The notes: generated by a model not told the origin, from the letters alone. A stretch of DNA of 64,000 nt from Cannabis sativa (GCF_029168945.1 NC_083608.1:17254136-17318135), one strand, 5' to 3'. Positions 35,813 through 48,931 are shown, counted from the first letter of the stretch. Program-made: numbers and translations.

Positions 35813-38800
35813 ATGGACGCCCAGCGAAACGTTCAAAGCCAGGGAGAAATGGTTGAGACCGGAGGTGGTCGGGGTGGTAGAAATCCCCAAAACCCCCGTG
35901 GACGCAGTAGAGGCCGCGGTCGTGTCCCGAGAGGTGGACAAGAGAATCCCCCTCAGGCCCCGGTTGATTGGAAACAAAGGTTTACTGAGATGCAAACTAG
36001 AATTGAGCAACAAGAAGAAGAGATCCGACAACTCAGGCAACGGGGTGCTCCTGTTGAGCCTCCCCTGCAACCGCCTGCTGCGGTTTCTGCAGCCCCTGCG
36101 GTGCCAGCTGAGCAACATGTTGCTGGTAACCGTATGGAGCCATTATATGAGAGATTCAGGAAGCAGGCACCTCCAGTGTTTCTGGGAGGCCTTGATGTTT
36201 TAAAAGCTAAACAGTGGTTGACCGTTATCGAAAGAATATTGAATTTCATGGGAGTGGTCGGAAATGACAGAGTGGCATGTGCCACGTTTCAATTTCAAGA
36301 GGATGCCCTAATTTGGTGGGAGATGGTATCCCTCACCAGAGATGTTACCAGAATGACCTGGGAGGAATTCTGGGATTTATTCAATGCCAAATATTATAAT
36401 GAGGTGGTCCGCAGTGCAAAGCGAAAGGAATTTGTTGAGTTGGTACAAGGCGAGGGTATGTCAGTGACTAAATATACAACCAAGTTTGATCGCTTGGCCA
36501 AGCTAGCCTCCGGAATTGTACCAACAGACTTTAGCAAGAAGGAAAAGTATTTGGCTGGGCTGAATGCCAAGATCAAGCATGACATGGTTATTGCAACAAA
36601 TGATACTACAACTTATGCAGAAATGGTTGACAAGGCTCTTCGAGCTGAAGGAGCAGTTAAGTTTTTGCAAGAAACCCGAGAGCCTCTTGGTGTTGGTGGG
36701 ACCACTACTATCCCTATTTTGGGTCCAGGAAAGGAAAGTGGAGAATCCACTTTTGAGCAAAAGAAAAGAACTTTTCCATCTTTGGGAACTTCAGGGCAAA
36801 GTATAAGGTTTCGAGGAAACCAGAACAAAGGAGGACGTCAAACTTACTCCTATCCTGAGTGCCCGCGTTGTAAGAAGCATCACCTCGAGACTTGTAACCG
36901 GAGAGCCTGCTTTCAGTGTGGTTCAGTGGGACATCTTAGGAAAGACTGTCCTCAGTTGAAGAAAGAAGAACTAAAGCCTGAGGTCAAACCTGTGCCTGCA
37001 CCTGCTCGTGTATTTGCTATAACTCAGGCTGATGCTGCTGCCAGCCCTTCTGTAGTTACAGGTCAGCTTCTAATCAACGGTTTTGTTTATACTGTTTTAT
37101 TTGATTCGGGGGCTACTCGATCTTATGTGTCATCAAGACTCCTTGATCAGTTTGATAGACCTAGTGATATTCTTGAGACGGGGTTTGGAACCCTGTTGCC
37201 TACTGGAGAATTAATTATTTCAAGAAAGTGGGTTAGATCTGTGCTAATTAGAATTGAAGATAGAGAATTGAATGCTGATCTTGTGGAGTTACCATTGGCC
37301 GAATTTGATATTATACTTGGTATGGACTTTTTGTCCAAATACTCTGCTAGTATTGATTGTAAACGGAAAATGGTGACTTTTGAACCGGAGAATGAGGAAC
37401 CTTTTGTTTTTGTTGGTTCGGTCCAAGGTTCTCGTGTTCCAAGAATCTCTGCATTAAAAGCTAGGGATTTGTTACGTAGTGGATGTGTTGGATTCCTTGC
37501 AGTGGTAGTGGATTCCAGTAAACCCGTGTTACTTGGACCTGAAGAGGTTAAAGTGGTTAAGGAATTCCTGGATGTGTTTCCAGAGGAATTGCCTGGATTA
37601 CCACCTCAGCGGGAGATAGATTTCATCATTGATTTAATTCCTGGAGCAGAACCTGTTTCAAAGGCACCCTATCGAATGGCACCTGCTGAATTAAAAGAAT
37701 TGAAGATACAACTCCAAGGGATGTTGGATCTAGGGTTTACTCGGCCTAGTGTGTCACCTTGGGGAGCCCCAGTGCTATTTGTGAAGAAGAAAGATGGAAC
37801 TCTTCGGATGTGTATCGATTATCGGGAGCTGAATAAATTAACCATTAAGAATAAATATCCTCTGCCTAGAATTGATGATTTGTTTGATCAACTTCAGGGC
37901 AAAACGGTATTCTCTAAGATTGACTTGAGGTCTGGGTATCATCAGTTGAGAATTCGAGAAGAGGATATTCCACAAACAGCTTTCCGAACCAGGTATGGTC
38001 ATTATGAGTTCCTGGTTATGTCTTTTGGGTTAACAAATGCACCGGCAGCCTTTATGGATCTCATGAATAGGGTATTCAAGGATTTCCTCGATAATTTTGT
38101 AATTGTATTTATCGGCGATATTCTTGTATACTCTCGGTCTGAAGCAGAACATGAACAACATCTTCGAATGGTTCTGCAGCGACTTAGAGATCATAAACTC
38201 TATGCAAAGTTCAAAAAGTGTGAGTTCTGGCTGTCACAAGTGTCCTTTCTAGGGCATATTGTTGGGAAAGACGGGATTATGGTTGATCCAAGGAAGATTG
38301 AGGCGGTGAAGAATTGGCCTAGACCTAAAACAGTCACTGAAATTCGAAGTTTTCTCGGGTTAGCGGGTTATTATCGGCGTTTTGTGGAAGGATTTTCCAA
38401 AATTGCGATGCCGTTATCCGAGTTAACTAGGAAGAATCAACGCTTTGTTTGGTCAGATATGTGTGAGAAAAGCTTCCAAGAGCTGAAGCAACGGTTAATT
38501 ACAGGTCCTGTTCTAGCATTGCCATCTGATCAAGAAACGTTTGTGGTGTATTGTGATGCATCAAGACAGGGTTTAGGCTGTGTGTTAATGCAAGCAGATA
38601 AAGTCATAGCTTATGCTTCCCGGCAATTAAAAGATTATGAGCAGTGTTACCCAACTCACGACCTAGAACTTGTAGCAGTGGTGTTCGCCTTGAAAATTTG
38701 GCGACATTACTTATATGGTGAAAAGTGTGAGATCTATACTGACCACAAGAGTCTCAAGTACTTTTTCACTCAGAAGGATCTGAACATGAGGCAGAGAAGG

Positions 38801-39259
38801 TGGTTAGAGTTGGTAAAAGACTATGACTGTGAAATCCTGTATCATCCTGGAAAGGCAAATGTGGTGGTAGATGCCTTAAGCAGAAAGGGACCGGATCAGA
38901 TATCCAACATGGTCATGATTTCTCCTCAGTTAGCCTCAGAGATGACTAGGGCAAACATTGAATTGGTGACTGAGAGATTATTTAATCTGACACTTCAGTC
39001 AGACTTGTTGGAAAGAATCAGAGTGGCCCAAATGGAAGATTCTGAATTGGTTAAGATTCGAGAAGATGTCTTAGCGGGCAAAGCTAAAGACTTTTCAACT
39101 TCTGAAAGTGGAATGCTATTGTTTAAAGCACGAGTGTGTGTCCCTGATATCAATGAACTTAAGAAAGAAATTCTGGAAGAAGCTCATACTACCCCTTACT
39201 CATTGCATCCGGGAACCACCAAAATGTATCAAGATCTAAAACCCTATTTTTGGTGGTAG
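35813..39259 (+). pseudogene. Gypsy gag-pol polyprotein, first part (gag to start of integrase)
   Basis: 1148 codons open. Order: basic Gly/Arg-rich N-terminus and retrotransposon gag domain (about 95-290), CCHC knuckle [14 protein letters not shown] (about 367-380), aspartic protease with DSGAT (from 431), reverse transcriptase (about 620-800), RNase H with CDASRQGLG (about 925 onward), and the His part of the integrase zinc-binding motif near the end. The RT active site reads FIGDILVYS at residue 766 onward (codon GGC at 38114), so the first of the two catalytic Asp residues is Gly and polymerase activity should be lost. The frame ends at TAG just after YFWW, where a one-base loss shifts the remainder of integrase into another frame. 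Confidence 0.9.
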
Positions 39260-40255
39260 GGATGAAGAGGGATTTGGTAGATTATGTCACTAAGTGTTTA
39301 ACCTGTCAACAAATTAAAGCTGAACATCAACGACCGGCAGGATTACTTCAGCCATTAACACTTCCAGAATGGAAATGGGAAGACATTGCAATGGACTTTG
39401 TGGTTGGCTTGCCTAGAACCACAGGAATGTACGACTCAGTTTGGGTTGTAGTGGATCGCTTTACAAAGTCTGCACATTTCTTACCTGTTAAGGTAACCTA
39501 TTCAGTGGATCAGTATGCTGATTTGTATGTGAAAGAAATTGTTCGTCTTCATGGAGTACCGAAATCTATCGTTTCAGATAGAGACCCTAAATTTACATCG
39601 AAGTTTTGGGTGAGTTTGCAGAAGGCTATGGGAACTAATTTGAAATTCAGCACGACCTTTCATCCTCAAACAGATGGGCAATCTGAGCGAACTATTCAAA
39701 TTCTTGAAGATTTGTTACGAGCTCGTGTCATGGACTTTGGAGGGTCATGGAGTAAGTATTTGCCTCTGATTGAATTCTCCTATAATAATAGCTATCAAAG
39801 TACCATAGGAATGCCTCCTTATGAGCTGCTCTATGGTAGGAAATGTCGTTCACCAATTCATTGGGACGAAACTAGAGAACGGAAATACTTAGGCCCTGAG
39901 TTGGTCCAGAAAACAAATGAAGCAATAGACAAGATTAAAGCTCGAATGCTTGCTTCTCAAAGCAGGCAGAAAAGTTATGCAGATCCCAAGTGACGAGATG
40001 TTACACTTCATCCTGGTGATCATGTCTTTCTACGAGTGTCCCCAATGAAAGGGATCAGAAGTTTTGGAAAGAAAGGCAAGTTGAGCCCTAGGTTTATTGG
40101 ACCTTTTGAAATTTTGGAGAAAGTTGGACAAGTTGCTTACCGTTTAGCCTTACCTCCTTCATTGTCAGCAGTGCATAATGTATTTCATGTTTCCATGCTG
40201 AGAAAGTACGTGTCTGATCCAATGCACGTTCTGAGTTATGAGATGTTGGAGTTGC
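39260..40255 (+). pseudogene. Gypsy integrase core, up to the solo LTR insertion
   Basis: Continues the polyprotein in the shifted frame. CLTCQQIK completes the zinc-binding motif; the core carries Asp in IAMDFVVGLP, Asp in IVSDRDPKF and Glu in DGQSERTIQ, so the DDE set is present. TGA at 39991-39993 breaks the frame where the family normally has Arg (CGA to TGA, as expected from loss of a methylated C). After that the frame reads on through the GPF and [10 protein letters not shown] blocks until LTR-A cuts it at 40256. Not functional. Confidence 0.88.
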
Positions 40256-42161
40256 TGTTGGAATTTATTTTACCAGGATCTTAGATCTACTCACAAGTTT
40301 GTTGATTAACACCCTAAATATGAACTTTCTAAAACGATGAAATAAACACATATAAAGTTTAGGAAACCTTACATTGGGTGCAGCGAAATTAAATGACTCC
40401 TTCCGTTCAGATATCTAGCCCTTGATTCCTTTCTGTAGCAGAGCATTATCAATATCTGAACCTGGATCTCTTTCTCTGAATCTTTGATGCTGAAACTCCT
40501 TTGCTGATGATCTTTCTTCACGATCTTCCTCACTATGATTGATGTATCACTTGCTGTGTGTGGGCACTACTCATACACTAAGGATTTCGAAATTCAAGAG
40601 GGAAGAGAAAGAAGAAGTGGCAGCTAAAGATAGGGAGAGAGAAAGGCTCATGTTTTTCTCTGAAGGAAAAATAGAAAATTTAAGTGTGAAATTTTAGTGT
40701 AAATTTCCTGAAGCCTTCACTATCTATTTATAGCATTCCACAAGGGTTAGGTTTGAATTATTTGGCATTAAAATAATGAAAATATCAGTTTAAATTGCCT
40801 ACAAAAGTGGCTGGCCATGCTTAGTGGATTTGGGCCTCACTTTTTGCAATTTTGCAGTTTTATCTTTTCTGCATCTGATTTTCTCAAAAATGCCAATTTT
40901 CTAATTCAACCATTTAAATGCCAATTCTAACTATTTAATAACTATAAATAATTATTAAATAATATTGTCATTTATCATATTTATTAATTGAACCATACAA
41001 AGTATCATAATTAACAAATATGCCCCTATTAACTCTTTCTTTACAATTTCGCCCTTACTTAGTGAAAATTTCACAAATAGACATAGTCTAATTTGTGAAT
41101 TATAATTGATTAATCAAAATCAATTACATGAGTCTTACAAACAATATTATCTCAACTAGTGGGGGGACTATGGGTCTATATAACCGAGCTTCCAATAAGT
41201 AGATCAAGAATTTAGCACTAAAATTCACTAACTTATTAATTCTTCGTTGAATCCACGCATAGAACTTAAAATTGCACTCTCAGTATATAGAATGCTCTAT
41301 ATGTTCCACCATATAGATACATCATTAGTTATCCATTGTTATAATCCTAATGTGATCAATGATCCTCTATATGAATGATCTACACTGTAAAGGGATTAAA
41401 TTACCGTTACACCCTACAATGTATTTATTCCTTAAAACACTTGACCCCGTATAAATGATATTTCAGCTTATGTGAAATGAGATCTCCACCATTTATTTTC
41501 GTTTGGTCAAGCTCGAAGGAGATCATCCTTTGCTTACTATTCGCCAGATAGAAGCTATAGATTCCCTGTTTATGCTAGCGCTCCCACTCAATTGCACTAC
41601 CGTGTTCCCAAAATGTACGTATCACCCTGACCTAAAAGTAGGCTTAACTAACAAATCAAAGAACACAAATAGCCTTTCAAGATTGAGCCTAATCATAACA
41701 GGATTAAGAACATTTGATCTAGGATCAACTAGGCGATATTGACTTGAATAGATATTACGGTAAGTTTAATAAATCTAAGTCAAAGTTCAATATCGGTCCC
41801 TTCCGATGCATACTCCATGCATCCAACCTGAGCTTTACTTTAACCAATGCTCTGGAAAGAACATAGCACTTCTCCAAATGCAAGTAAACTCTGTTGTAGA
41901 TTATCATATCAGTAAAACCCTGTGTCTGATAAATCTAGGAAACTTTATTCACATAGTCATGTTTACTTTCCAATGTGTTGACGGCACAATAAACAGGATC
42001 AAGTATGTGAAAAGGGTTTCAGATGAATTTATACATTATGTACATATAATCATGAAATAAATCATGTGAACCATGCAACATTAAATGTTATTTCTGATCT
42101 ATATTAATAAGTAAATCTGATTATATTGAAATGAGTTTTATTTAGGGCATAAAACCCAACA
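40256..42161 (-). mobile_element. Solo LTR-A inserted in the gypsy coding region
   Basis: 1906 bp with TGTTGG/CCAACA ends, flanked by the perfect 5-bp duplication GTTGC (40251-40255 and 42162-42166). There is no primer site or purine tract beside it, so the internal part was removed by LTR-LTR recombination. Reading gypsy sequence across the duplication restores an uninterrupted reading frame at that point, which proves the insertion site. Orientation is minus, as in every other LTR-A copy in the window. Confidence 0.95.
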
Positions 42162-42342
42162 GTTGCAACCTGACCTATCTTATGATGAACAACCAGTACA
42201 AATTTTAGATCGGAAGGAAAAGGTCCTTCGAACTAAAACCATATCATTGGTTAAAGTACTCTAGAGAAATAGTAAAGTGGAAGAAGTCACTTGGGAATTG
42301 GAATCTGAAATGAGGACTCAGTATCCTGAATTGTTCAGGTAG
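42162..42342 (+). pseudogene. C-terminal tail of the gypsy polyprotein (chromodomain-type)
   Basis: After the target duplication the frame runs PDLSYDEQPVQILDRKEKVL and on to a family-typical VTWELE block, ending TAG at 42340-42342. A further TAG at 42262-42264 stands where the family has Trp. This tail, with its chromodomain-like TWE motif, is what chromoviruses use to choose heterochromatic target sites. Confidence 0.8.
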
Positions 42343-42378
42343 ATTTCGGGGGCGAAATCCTTTTAACGGGGGGATAAT

Positions 42379-44028
42379 TGTAAAGACCGCATATGGTTAA
42401 TACCTTGAATTATTAAATAATTAGGGTTTATGTATGAGATTTTGTTATTATTAATAAAATACAATTATGGGAATTTAATTGAGTTCATTTAAGTTTTTAT
42501 GCTATTGTATGTTAATTACCTAATTTCTGTGTTGTGTTCGGAAGCTGTGGAAAGCAACGTTGGGCTTTTAGAGAGTCACGTTTATATGTTTAGAATATTT
42601 TATCGGGATGTTATTGTTGGGTTTTAGAGGTGTTGTAATTGGTCGGGACTTGTATAATGCCTAACTACCCTTGGGTGACTTGAATGTTTGATATAAGTTG
42701 AGGGCAAAAAGGTCTTTTGGGTAAGACTTTATTTGTCTTATTTGGAATTGTCTATAGCTGATTATGAGGCTTTAGTTTTTTTAAAAAAAAAGAAAGAAAA
42801 GAAATTCATTTTGCTTTGGTTAAAGGAGAAGGAACTTAGAAAACCTTAAGAGAAAGCATCTCTCTCTTTCTCTCTTTGTCGTGCACCCGAAAGAACCAGC
42901 AAGAAGGAATTTTGCTGCTGGAAATTATACTGTGTAAACCTGAAAAAGAAGATTCAACCTAAGGTAAAGATTCCTAGCTTTCCTATTTTTATTTTAGTAA
43001 GCATAAGTTAGGTTTTAAGCTTGAATTTTGGGATTTTTGGTGCTGTGTGTATAATTGTTACTCTAATTATAGTTCTGGAGCTTGTTGGTGATAGTTTAAA
43101 TTGTTTTGAGTTATCTTTGTGGATTATATCAAGGTTTTGGCAAGGATTGAGTTTGAAAACTCAAACCTAGCTCTCTAATGGTGGATTGAGATTTTGTTTG
43201 ATTTGATGAGTTCTGTTGGTTGGGATTGGTTTAGTGTAGTGTATGCAGGTATTCTTGAGGTTATTACAAAGTTTGGGATTGAATTGTGATGTGGGGATCG
43301 GTTTTGAGGTTTCCAGCTATGAACCGGTCGACCGGTTCTAGGAAGCCTCTAGCAACCGGTCGACCGGTTGGTACCCAGGATTTGGGGTTCCGGTTGGGAA
43401 CCGGTCTGCCGGTTGGGGTTTTTTCCCGAGCCCTAGTTTTTCCCGTTTTTGCGTAATTTAGGGTGTTGGCATCCTATTTATCGATAGGGTTAAGCTTAGT
43501 TTGTATTTTAAATCCCCAATAAGTGTTTTAGCGTGTCTCTCATCGAATTTTGAACATTATGGTTTAGGGCCCTGTAAAACGTTGAGTTGCGTTTCCACTC
43601 AGGCTGACCGGCACACTTGAGCACGAAACGAGGTAAGATATCGTAAGAATATATATATATATGAATATATGTTTATTTTGGATGTTTTACACTACTAACG
43701 CTAAATGAATGTGATTTAAGAGTGTTAGTACAGTGTGACATAATTGTCTGGTTACAGTGTTACCAACACAAGTACCAGGGGGTACGTTGTGTCCGTGGTA
43801 CAACACTTAGTAGTTTCCGGGAGTACAGTTAGGGCTCTACCAACACGAGTACAGAATGGGTACTTTAGTGCAATTGGTACAGTAGTCGTACTACCCTTAA
43901 GAACGTTCTTAACCATTTGGTGAGCTTGATTATTGAGCTCAGGGCGGCTTAATCATAAAGCCGGCATTGCTTTATTTATATATATTTCTTGCATATCTTA
44001 CTGAGTCTGTTGACTCATCAGTTTGCTA
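42379..44028 (+). repeat. Gypsy 3' LTR, truncated
   Basis: Collinear with the 5' LTR until GTTTGCTA (44021-44028), then switches abruptly to Sirevirus leader sequence. The last 291 bp of the LTR and its target duplication are absent. Confidence 0.92.
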
Positions 44029-44065
44029 AACTCTTAGTGTGGTCCTATAACGTTTTTGTGTTAAA

Positions 44066-45286
44066 ATGTCATTTTTTGCAGAAGGAAGTTCTATTTCTAG
44101 ACCACCGTTGCTTAATGACTCTAACTATCCTTATTGGAAAGTTAGAATGAGAGCCTTCATCGAATCTCAAGATGAGAAAGCTTGGAGAATGGTTCTATCA
44201 GGTTGGTCCCTTCCAGTTGAGACAGATTCTTTAGGTAACACTACTATAAAATCTGAACTGGAATGGTCTATTGAAGATGATAAACTTTCTGCCTACAATA
44301 GCAAAGCCTTGCATGCTATCTTTAACGGTGTAGGTGAAGGTTACATTAAACTTATATCATCTTGTGTTTCTGCTAAGGAAGCTCGGGAGATCCTTCAAAC
44401 TCAGTTTGAGGGAACTTTAGATGTGAAGAGATCTAGATTTATCATGCTTCAAACTAAATTTGATGAGCTTAGAATGTCTGATAATGAAACCTTAACTGAA
44501 TTCTATGAAAAATTATCTGATATTGCTAATGAATATTTTGCTCTTGGTGAAAAGCTTGATGACTCTGTTCTTTTGAGAAAAATTGTTAGAGTTCTTCCAG
44601 AAAGGTTCGATACTAAACTTTTAGCAATGGAGGAAGCTAAAGATTTTAGCACAATGAAGGTGGAAGAATTGATGGGTTCCTTACGTACTTTTGAATTAAA
44701 TCAACAGATTAAACAAAAGGACAAACCCAAATCCATTGCTGATAAAGGTAAAAGTATTGCTTTGAAAGTTGCTGATAATGAAAATTCTGATAGTGAATGT
44801 GATGATGAGATTGCTTTATTAACTAAGAATTTTCAGAAATATATGAAAAAGATGGGAAATAAAAAGAACATTTTGAAAGGTTCAAAAGGTAATACTTTTA
44901 TTAAACCATCTGTCTCTAACAAAAAGGGAATTCAGTACAGGGAATGTGAAGGTTTTGGGCATATTCAAGCTGAGTGTGCAAACACTTTGAAAAAGAATAA
45001 GAAAAGTTTCAATGTCACTTGGAGTGATGATGAAACCGAAAGTGATGAAGATAATTCTGAAAATGTTGCCCTAACCTCTGTTATGACTAATGTGGTGTGT
45101 GATTCACAGGTGAAAGCTAAATTGGTATGTTTGAATAATACCACCGAACAAGAGGAATCAGATTCAGATGAGTCTAAAATCTGTGAAGAGTCTCTTGCTG
45201 AATCATACAAAGTCATGTATGAAAAATGGATTCAGGTTGCTTCTGAAAATAGAGAGTTGAATAAAAAAATTGTATCATCAAATTGA
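44066..45286 (+). pseudogene. Sirevirus Gag
   Basis: 406 codons. Opens with DSNYPYWKVRMRAFIESQD, the copia gag N-terminal block, followed by a UBN2-type gag domain to about residue 215. It then has an acidic linker with a knuckle that reads YRECEGFGHIQAEC: the first zinc-binding Cys is Tyr (residue 291, TAC at 44936). The C-terminus is acidic and partly coiled coil. The frame ends at 45286 in an A-rich stretch; the next part of the protein continues one frame over from about 45270, so a small indel in the A run is likely. ATG at 44066 is the natural start. Confidence 0.85.
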
Positions 45287-46598
45287 AATGTGTGAGTTGA
45301 AAATAAAAGAGTATGAGACAAGTGTTTGTGATAAAGATGAAAAAATCACTCTCTTAAAAAAGGAACTTGAAAATTTTAAGAAAAATGTTCAAATGCTTAA
45401 CCCTGGATCTTCTATTTTTGAAAAAGCTCAGAATGCAGGTCAAAGAGGTTTCGCAGGCCTTGGTTCAAATGGAATGGAAAGTTCTGGAGTCACGAAGTTT
45501 GTAAAATCCAGTGTTCAAACGAACCACTCTGAGGCTACAAAGTCTGCTGTAACAGTTTCACAGCCTGTTACTGCAAAAGCTGTTTCTGATGCTGCAAAAT
45601 CTCCAGGATTTTCGAAAAGAGTAAGATCTCAGGTAAAAAGATTTGTTCCCACTTGTCATTTTTGTGGTAGAAAAGGACATATCCGACCTAAATGTTTCAC
45701 GTTGAAAAATCTGTTTAAAACAAATTATTTTGATAATTTGGAAAAATCTCAAAAGAAACATAAAGGTTTGAAACAAATATGGGTGAAAAAGAATTGTCTA
45801 GCTGGTTTTTCTGATAAAACTGCTGCATCTCAAATGTGGTATTCTGACAGTGGTTGTTCTAGACATATGACAGGTGACAAGGACTTTTTGACTAACATTC
45901 GGCCTATGCAATGTGGAGAAGTCACTTTTGGTAATGGCTTATCTGGAAAAGTTGTTGGTATGGGAACTCTAAACTTTGAAGGGTTACCTAGACTGAAAAA
46001 TGTAATGTTAGTTGAAGGACTGAGGGCTAATTTACTTAGCATTAGTCAAATTTGTGACCAAGGGTTTACTGTTTCATTTGATAGTGATCATTGTTATGTT
46101 CTGAATGATAATAATGAATGTATCTTGCAAGGATTTCGATCCAATGATAACTGTTACACTCTAACTCCTGTGTTTACTTGTCATTCAGCTATCAACAACA
46201 CCACAGATTTGTGGCATGCCAAGCTTGGGCATATTAATTATAAAAACCTGAAAAAATTGTCAAATGCAGGTATTGTTCGAGGTCTTCCCAAGCTTGGTAA
46301 GGAAAGTGTTGGTAAGTGTGAACCGTGTCAACTTGGGAAGCAATTAAAAATCACTCACAAGCTTGTGTCTGATATCAATACCTCAAAAGTATTGGAATTG
46401 CTTCACATGGATCTTATGGGTCCAATCCAAGTTGAAAGTTTGAATGGGAAACGATATATCTTTGTTTGTGTTGATGATTTCTCTCGTTTTACTTGGGTAG
46501 ATTTCTTAAGAGAAAAGTCTGACACTTTTGATGCCTTTAAAACTCTTTGTTTGAGATTAAGAGTTGAGAAAGGTTGTAATATTGGGAAAAATTTTTGA
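45270..46598 (+). pseudogene. Sirevirus pol, part 1 (second zinc knuckle, protease, integrase N-terminal half)
   Basis: 442 codons. A short coiled coil is followed by a Lys/Ser-rich region and a canonical CHFCGRKGHIRPKC knuckle (about residue 130). The protease site is DSGCSRHMTG (about 193) and the gag-pre-integrase motif is LWHAKLGHINYKNL with CEPCQLGKQ. The first integrase Asp is in LLHMDLMGPIQ. TGA at 46596-46598 interrupts just before the second Asp; the same frame continues beyond it. Confidence 0.88.
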
Positions 46599-47246
46599 AT
46601 TCGAAGTGATCATGGTAAGGAGTTTGAAAATTCTGTGTATGATGATTTTTGCAAGTCTACAGGTATAACTCATGAATTTTCAGCTCCCAAAACCCCTCAA
46701 CAAAATGGAGTTGTTGAGAGGAAGAATCGAACATTGCAGGAAATGGCAAGAGTGATGTTAAATAGCAAGAAATTGACAAAGCGCTTATGGGCTGAAGCTA
46801 TTAACACAGCTTGCTATATAATAAACAGAGTGTTTATTCGTCCAGGTACCTCAAAAATATCTTATGAAATCTGGAAAGGTAAGCGTCCCAATGTAAGTCA
46901 TTTTCATGTTTTTGGATGTGTGTGTTATGTTTATAGAGATCGTGAGCATATTGGTAAATTTGATGCTAAAAGTGATGTTGGTGTGTTTATTGGGTATTCC
47001 TTAAATAGTAGAGCTTATCGTGTTTATAACATGAGAACTCAAACTGTTTTGGAATCAGCTAATGTGGTTGTTGATGATTTTAAAGATTTTTCAGAGTTTT
47101 CCACAGAAGCCAAGATAGATAGTCTCATGGATGCCCCTCCAGAAGCAGAAAAAGCAGATCCCAATGCAGCAGAACGCTTTCTGATGCTGCAAATTAAGAA
47201 TCTGCTGCTGCAACTGAGACTGGAGAACCAGAACCGTCTATCTTGA
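46599..47246 (+). pseudogene. Sirevirus pol, part 2 (integrase C-terminal half)
   Basis: Same frame as part 1 after its TGA. IRSDHGKEFEN gives the second Asp and QQNGVVERKNRTLQEMAR the Glu of the DDE set. It runs through the copia integrase C-terminus (HFHVFGCVCYVYRDREHIGK, VFIGYSLNSRAYRVYN) into a Glu/Ala-rich linker. It ends at TGA 47244-47246, where the frame shifts into the reverse transcriptase segment. Confidence 0.87.
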
Positions 47247-48931
47247 CTCATCCAAACATCATCACTGACTCTATTCAGAAAGAACCAAGCACTAGAGTCA
47301 AATTGAATCATCCAAAAGATCTCATTCTTGGAAATCCTGAAGAAAGCATGGTAACTCGCAGAAGGTATGTTAATCTGATCAACTTTCTTTGTTTTGTCTC
47401 TCAATATGAACCGAAAAATGTGAAGGAAGCCATGACCTTTGAGGAATGGCTCAATGCAATGGAAGAGGAACTCAACCAATTTGTTCGCAACAAGGTATGG
47501 ATTTTGGTCCGAAGACCAAAAGGTATAAATATAATTGGAACAAAATGGTTATTTAAAAATAAAAGTGATGAGTTCGGTACAATTGTGAGAAACAAGGCTC
47601 GTTTGGTGGCACAAGGGTACACACAGGTAGAAGGTATTGATTTTGATGAAACTTTTGCTCTTGTTGCAAGATTAGAATCAATTCGGTTACTTTTGTGTAT
47701 TGCTTGTATCTTGAATATTAAATTGTTTCAAATGGATGTAAAATCTGCCTTCCTAAATGGTATTTTGAATGAGGAAGTTTATGTTGAGCAACCAAAAGGA
47801 TTTGAAGATCCTCAATTTCCAGACCATGTGTACAAGCTTGGAAAAGCTTTGTATGGTCTGAAACAAGCTCCTCGAGCTTGGTATGAAAGGTTAACTCAAT
47901 TTTTACTTTCTCATGATTATCAAAGAGGTAGTGTGGATAAAACTCTTTTCATCAAGCATATAAAATCTGATTTTATCATTGCTCAAATTTATGTTGATGA
48001 TATAGTTTTTGGTTCTACATCTAACCATGAAGTGCAGGTTTTTGTTGATCAAATGAAAAGTGAATTTGAAATGAGCATGGTTGGTGAGCTTACTTTCTTT
48101 TTGGGTCTTCAAGTGAGACAAATGGAAGGAGGTACATTTGTATCTCAAAGTAAGTATGCTAAGAACCTTGTCAAGAAATTCGGTCTTGAATCGGCTAAGC
48201 AGGTAAGTACTCCAATGAGCACCACATTGAAATTGACAAAAGATGAGAATGGAGTAAAGGTAGACACTACACTTTATCGTAGCATGATTGGAAGTCTTTT
48301 GTATTTAACTGCTAGTCGTCCTGATATTAGTTACAGTGTGGGAGTTTGTGCTAGATATCAAAGTAATCCTATGAAATCTCATGTATTAGCTGTAAAAAGG
48401 ATTATTCGATATGTTAATAGCACTCTTAATTATGGAATTTGGTACTCGAAAGATACTAATTCTAATCTTGCTTGTTTTAGTGATGCAGATTGGGCAGGCA
48501 ATGCTGATTATCGAAAGAGCACAAGTGGAGGGTGCTTCTTTCTTGGGAATAATCTAGTATCTTGGCATAGAAAGAAACAAAATTCCATTTCCTTGTCCAC
48601 TGCCGAAGCTGAGTACATAGCTGCTGCCAGTTGTTGTACTCAACTGTTATGGTTGAAACAAATGTTGATTGATTATGGATTTGAATTGGGTGTTTTGACT
48701 ATTTTTTGTGATAACACTAGTGCCATAAATATTTCCAAAAATCCTGTTCAACATTCTAGAACAAAGCACGTTGACATAAGGCATCACTTTATTAGGGAAC
48801 TTGTTGAAAATAAATCTTTGCAATTAGAATATGTTGATACTGAAAAACAATTAGCTGATATTTTCACAAAGACCCTAGATGCAAGTCAGTTTGACTCCCT
48901 CAGAAAGTCTTTGGGAGTTTGCATTGTTTAA
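47243..48931 (+). pseudogene. Sirevirus pol, part 3 (reverse transcriptase and RNase H)
   Basis: 562 codons, uninterrupted. RT begins near WLNAMEEELNQFVRNKVW. It has KARLVAQGYTQ, QMDVKSAFLNG, LYGLKQAPRAWY and the intact active site IYVDDIVFGS. RNase H has Asp in CFSDADWAGN, Glu in STAEAEYIAA and Asp in CDNTSAINISKNP. It ends with the copia tail DIFTKTLDASQFDSLRKSLG. In isolation this part looks functional; it is disabled by the upstream breaks. Confidence 0.9.

Larger units (their letters stand above)
33634..44028 (+). mobile_element. Ty3/gypsy chromovirus (Tekay/Del-like), truncated at its 3' end
   Basis: Inserted in the Sirevirus 5' LTR next to target CTGAT. The 5' LTR is 33634-35577 (1944 bp, TGTAA...TTACA). 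An initiator-Met primer site TGGTATCAGAGCCA follows at 35581-35594. A gag-pol frame runs from 35813. A purine tract ending GGGGGGATAAT precedes the 3' LTR, which starts at 42379 and stops at 44028, 291 bp short. Integrase is the last domain and is followed by a chromodomain-type tail, which places it among chromoviruses. LTRs differ at about 25 positions over 1.65 kb by eye. A solo LTR-A (40256-42161) splits the coding region. Confidence 0.9.
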
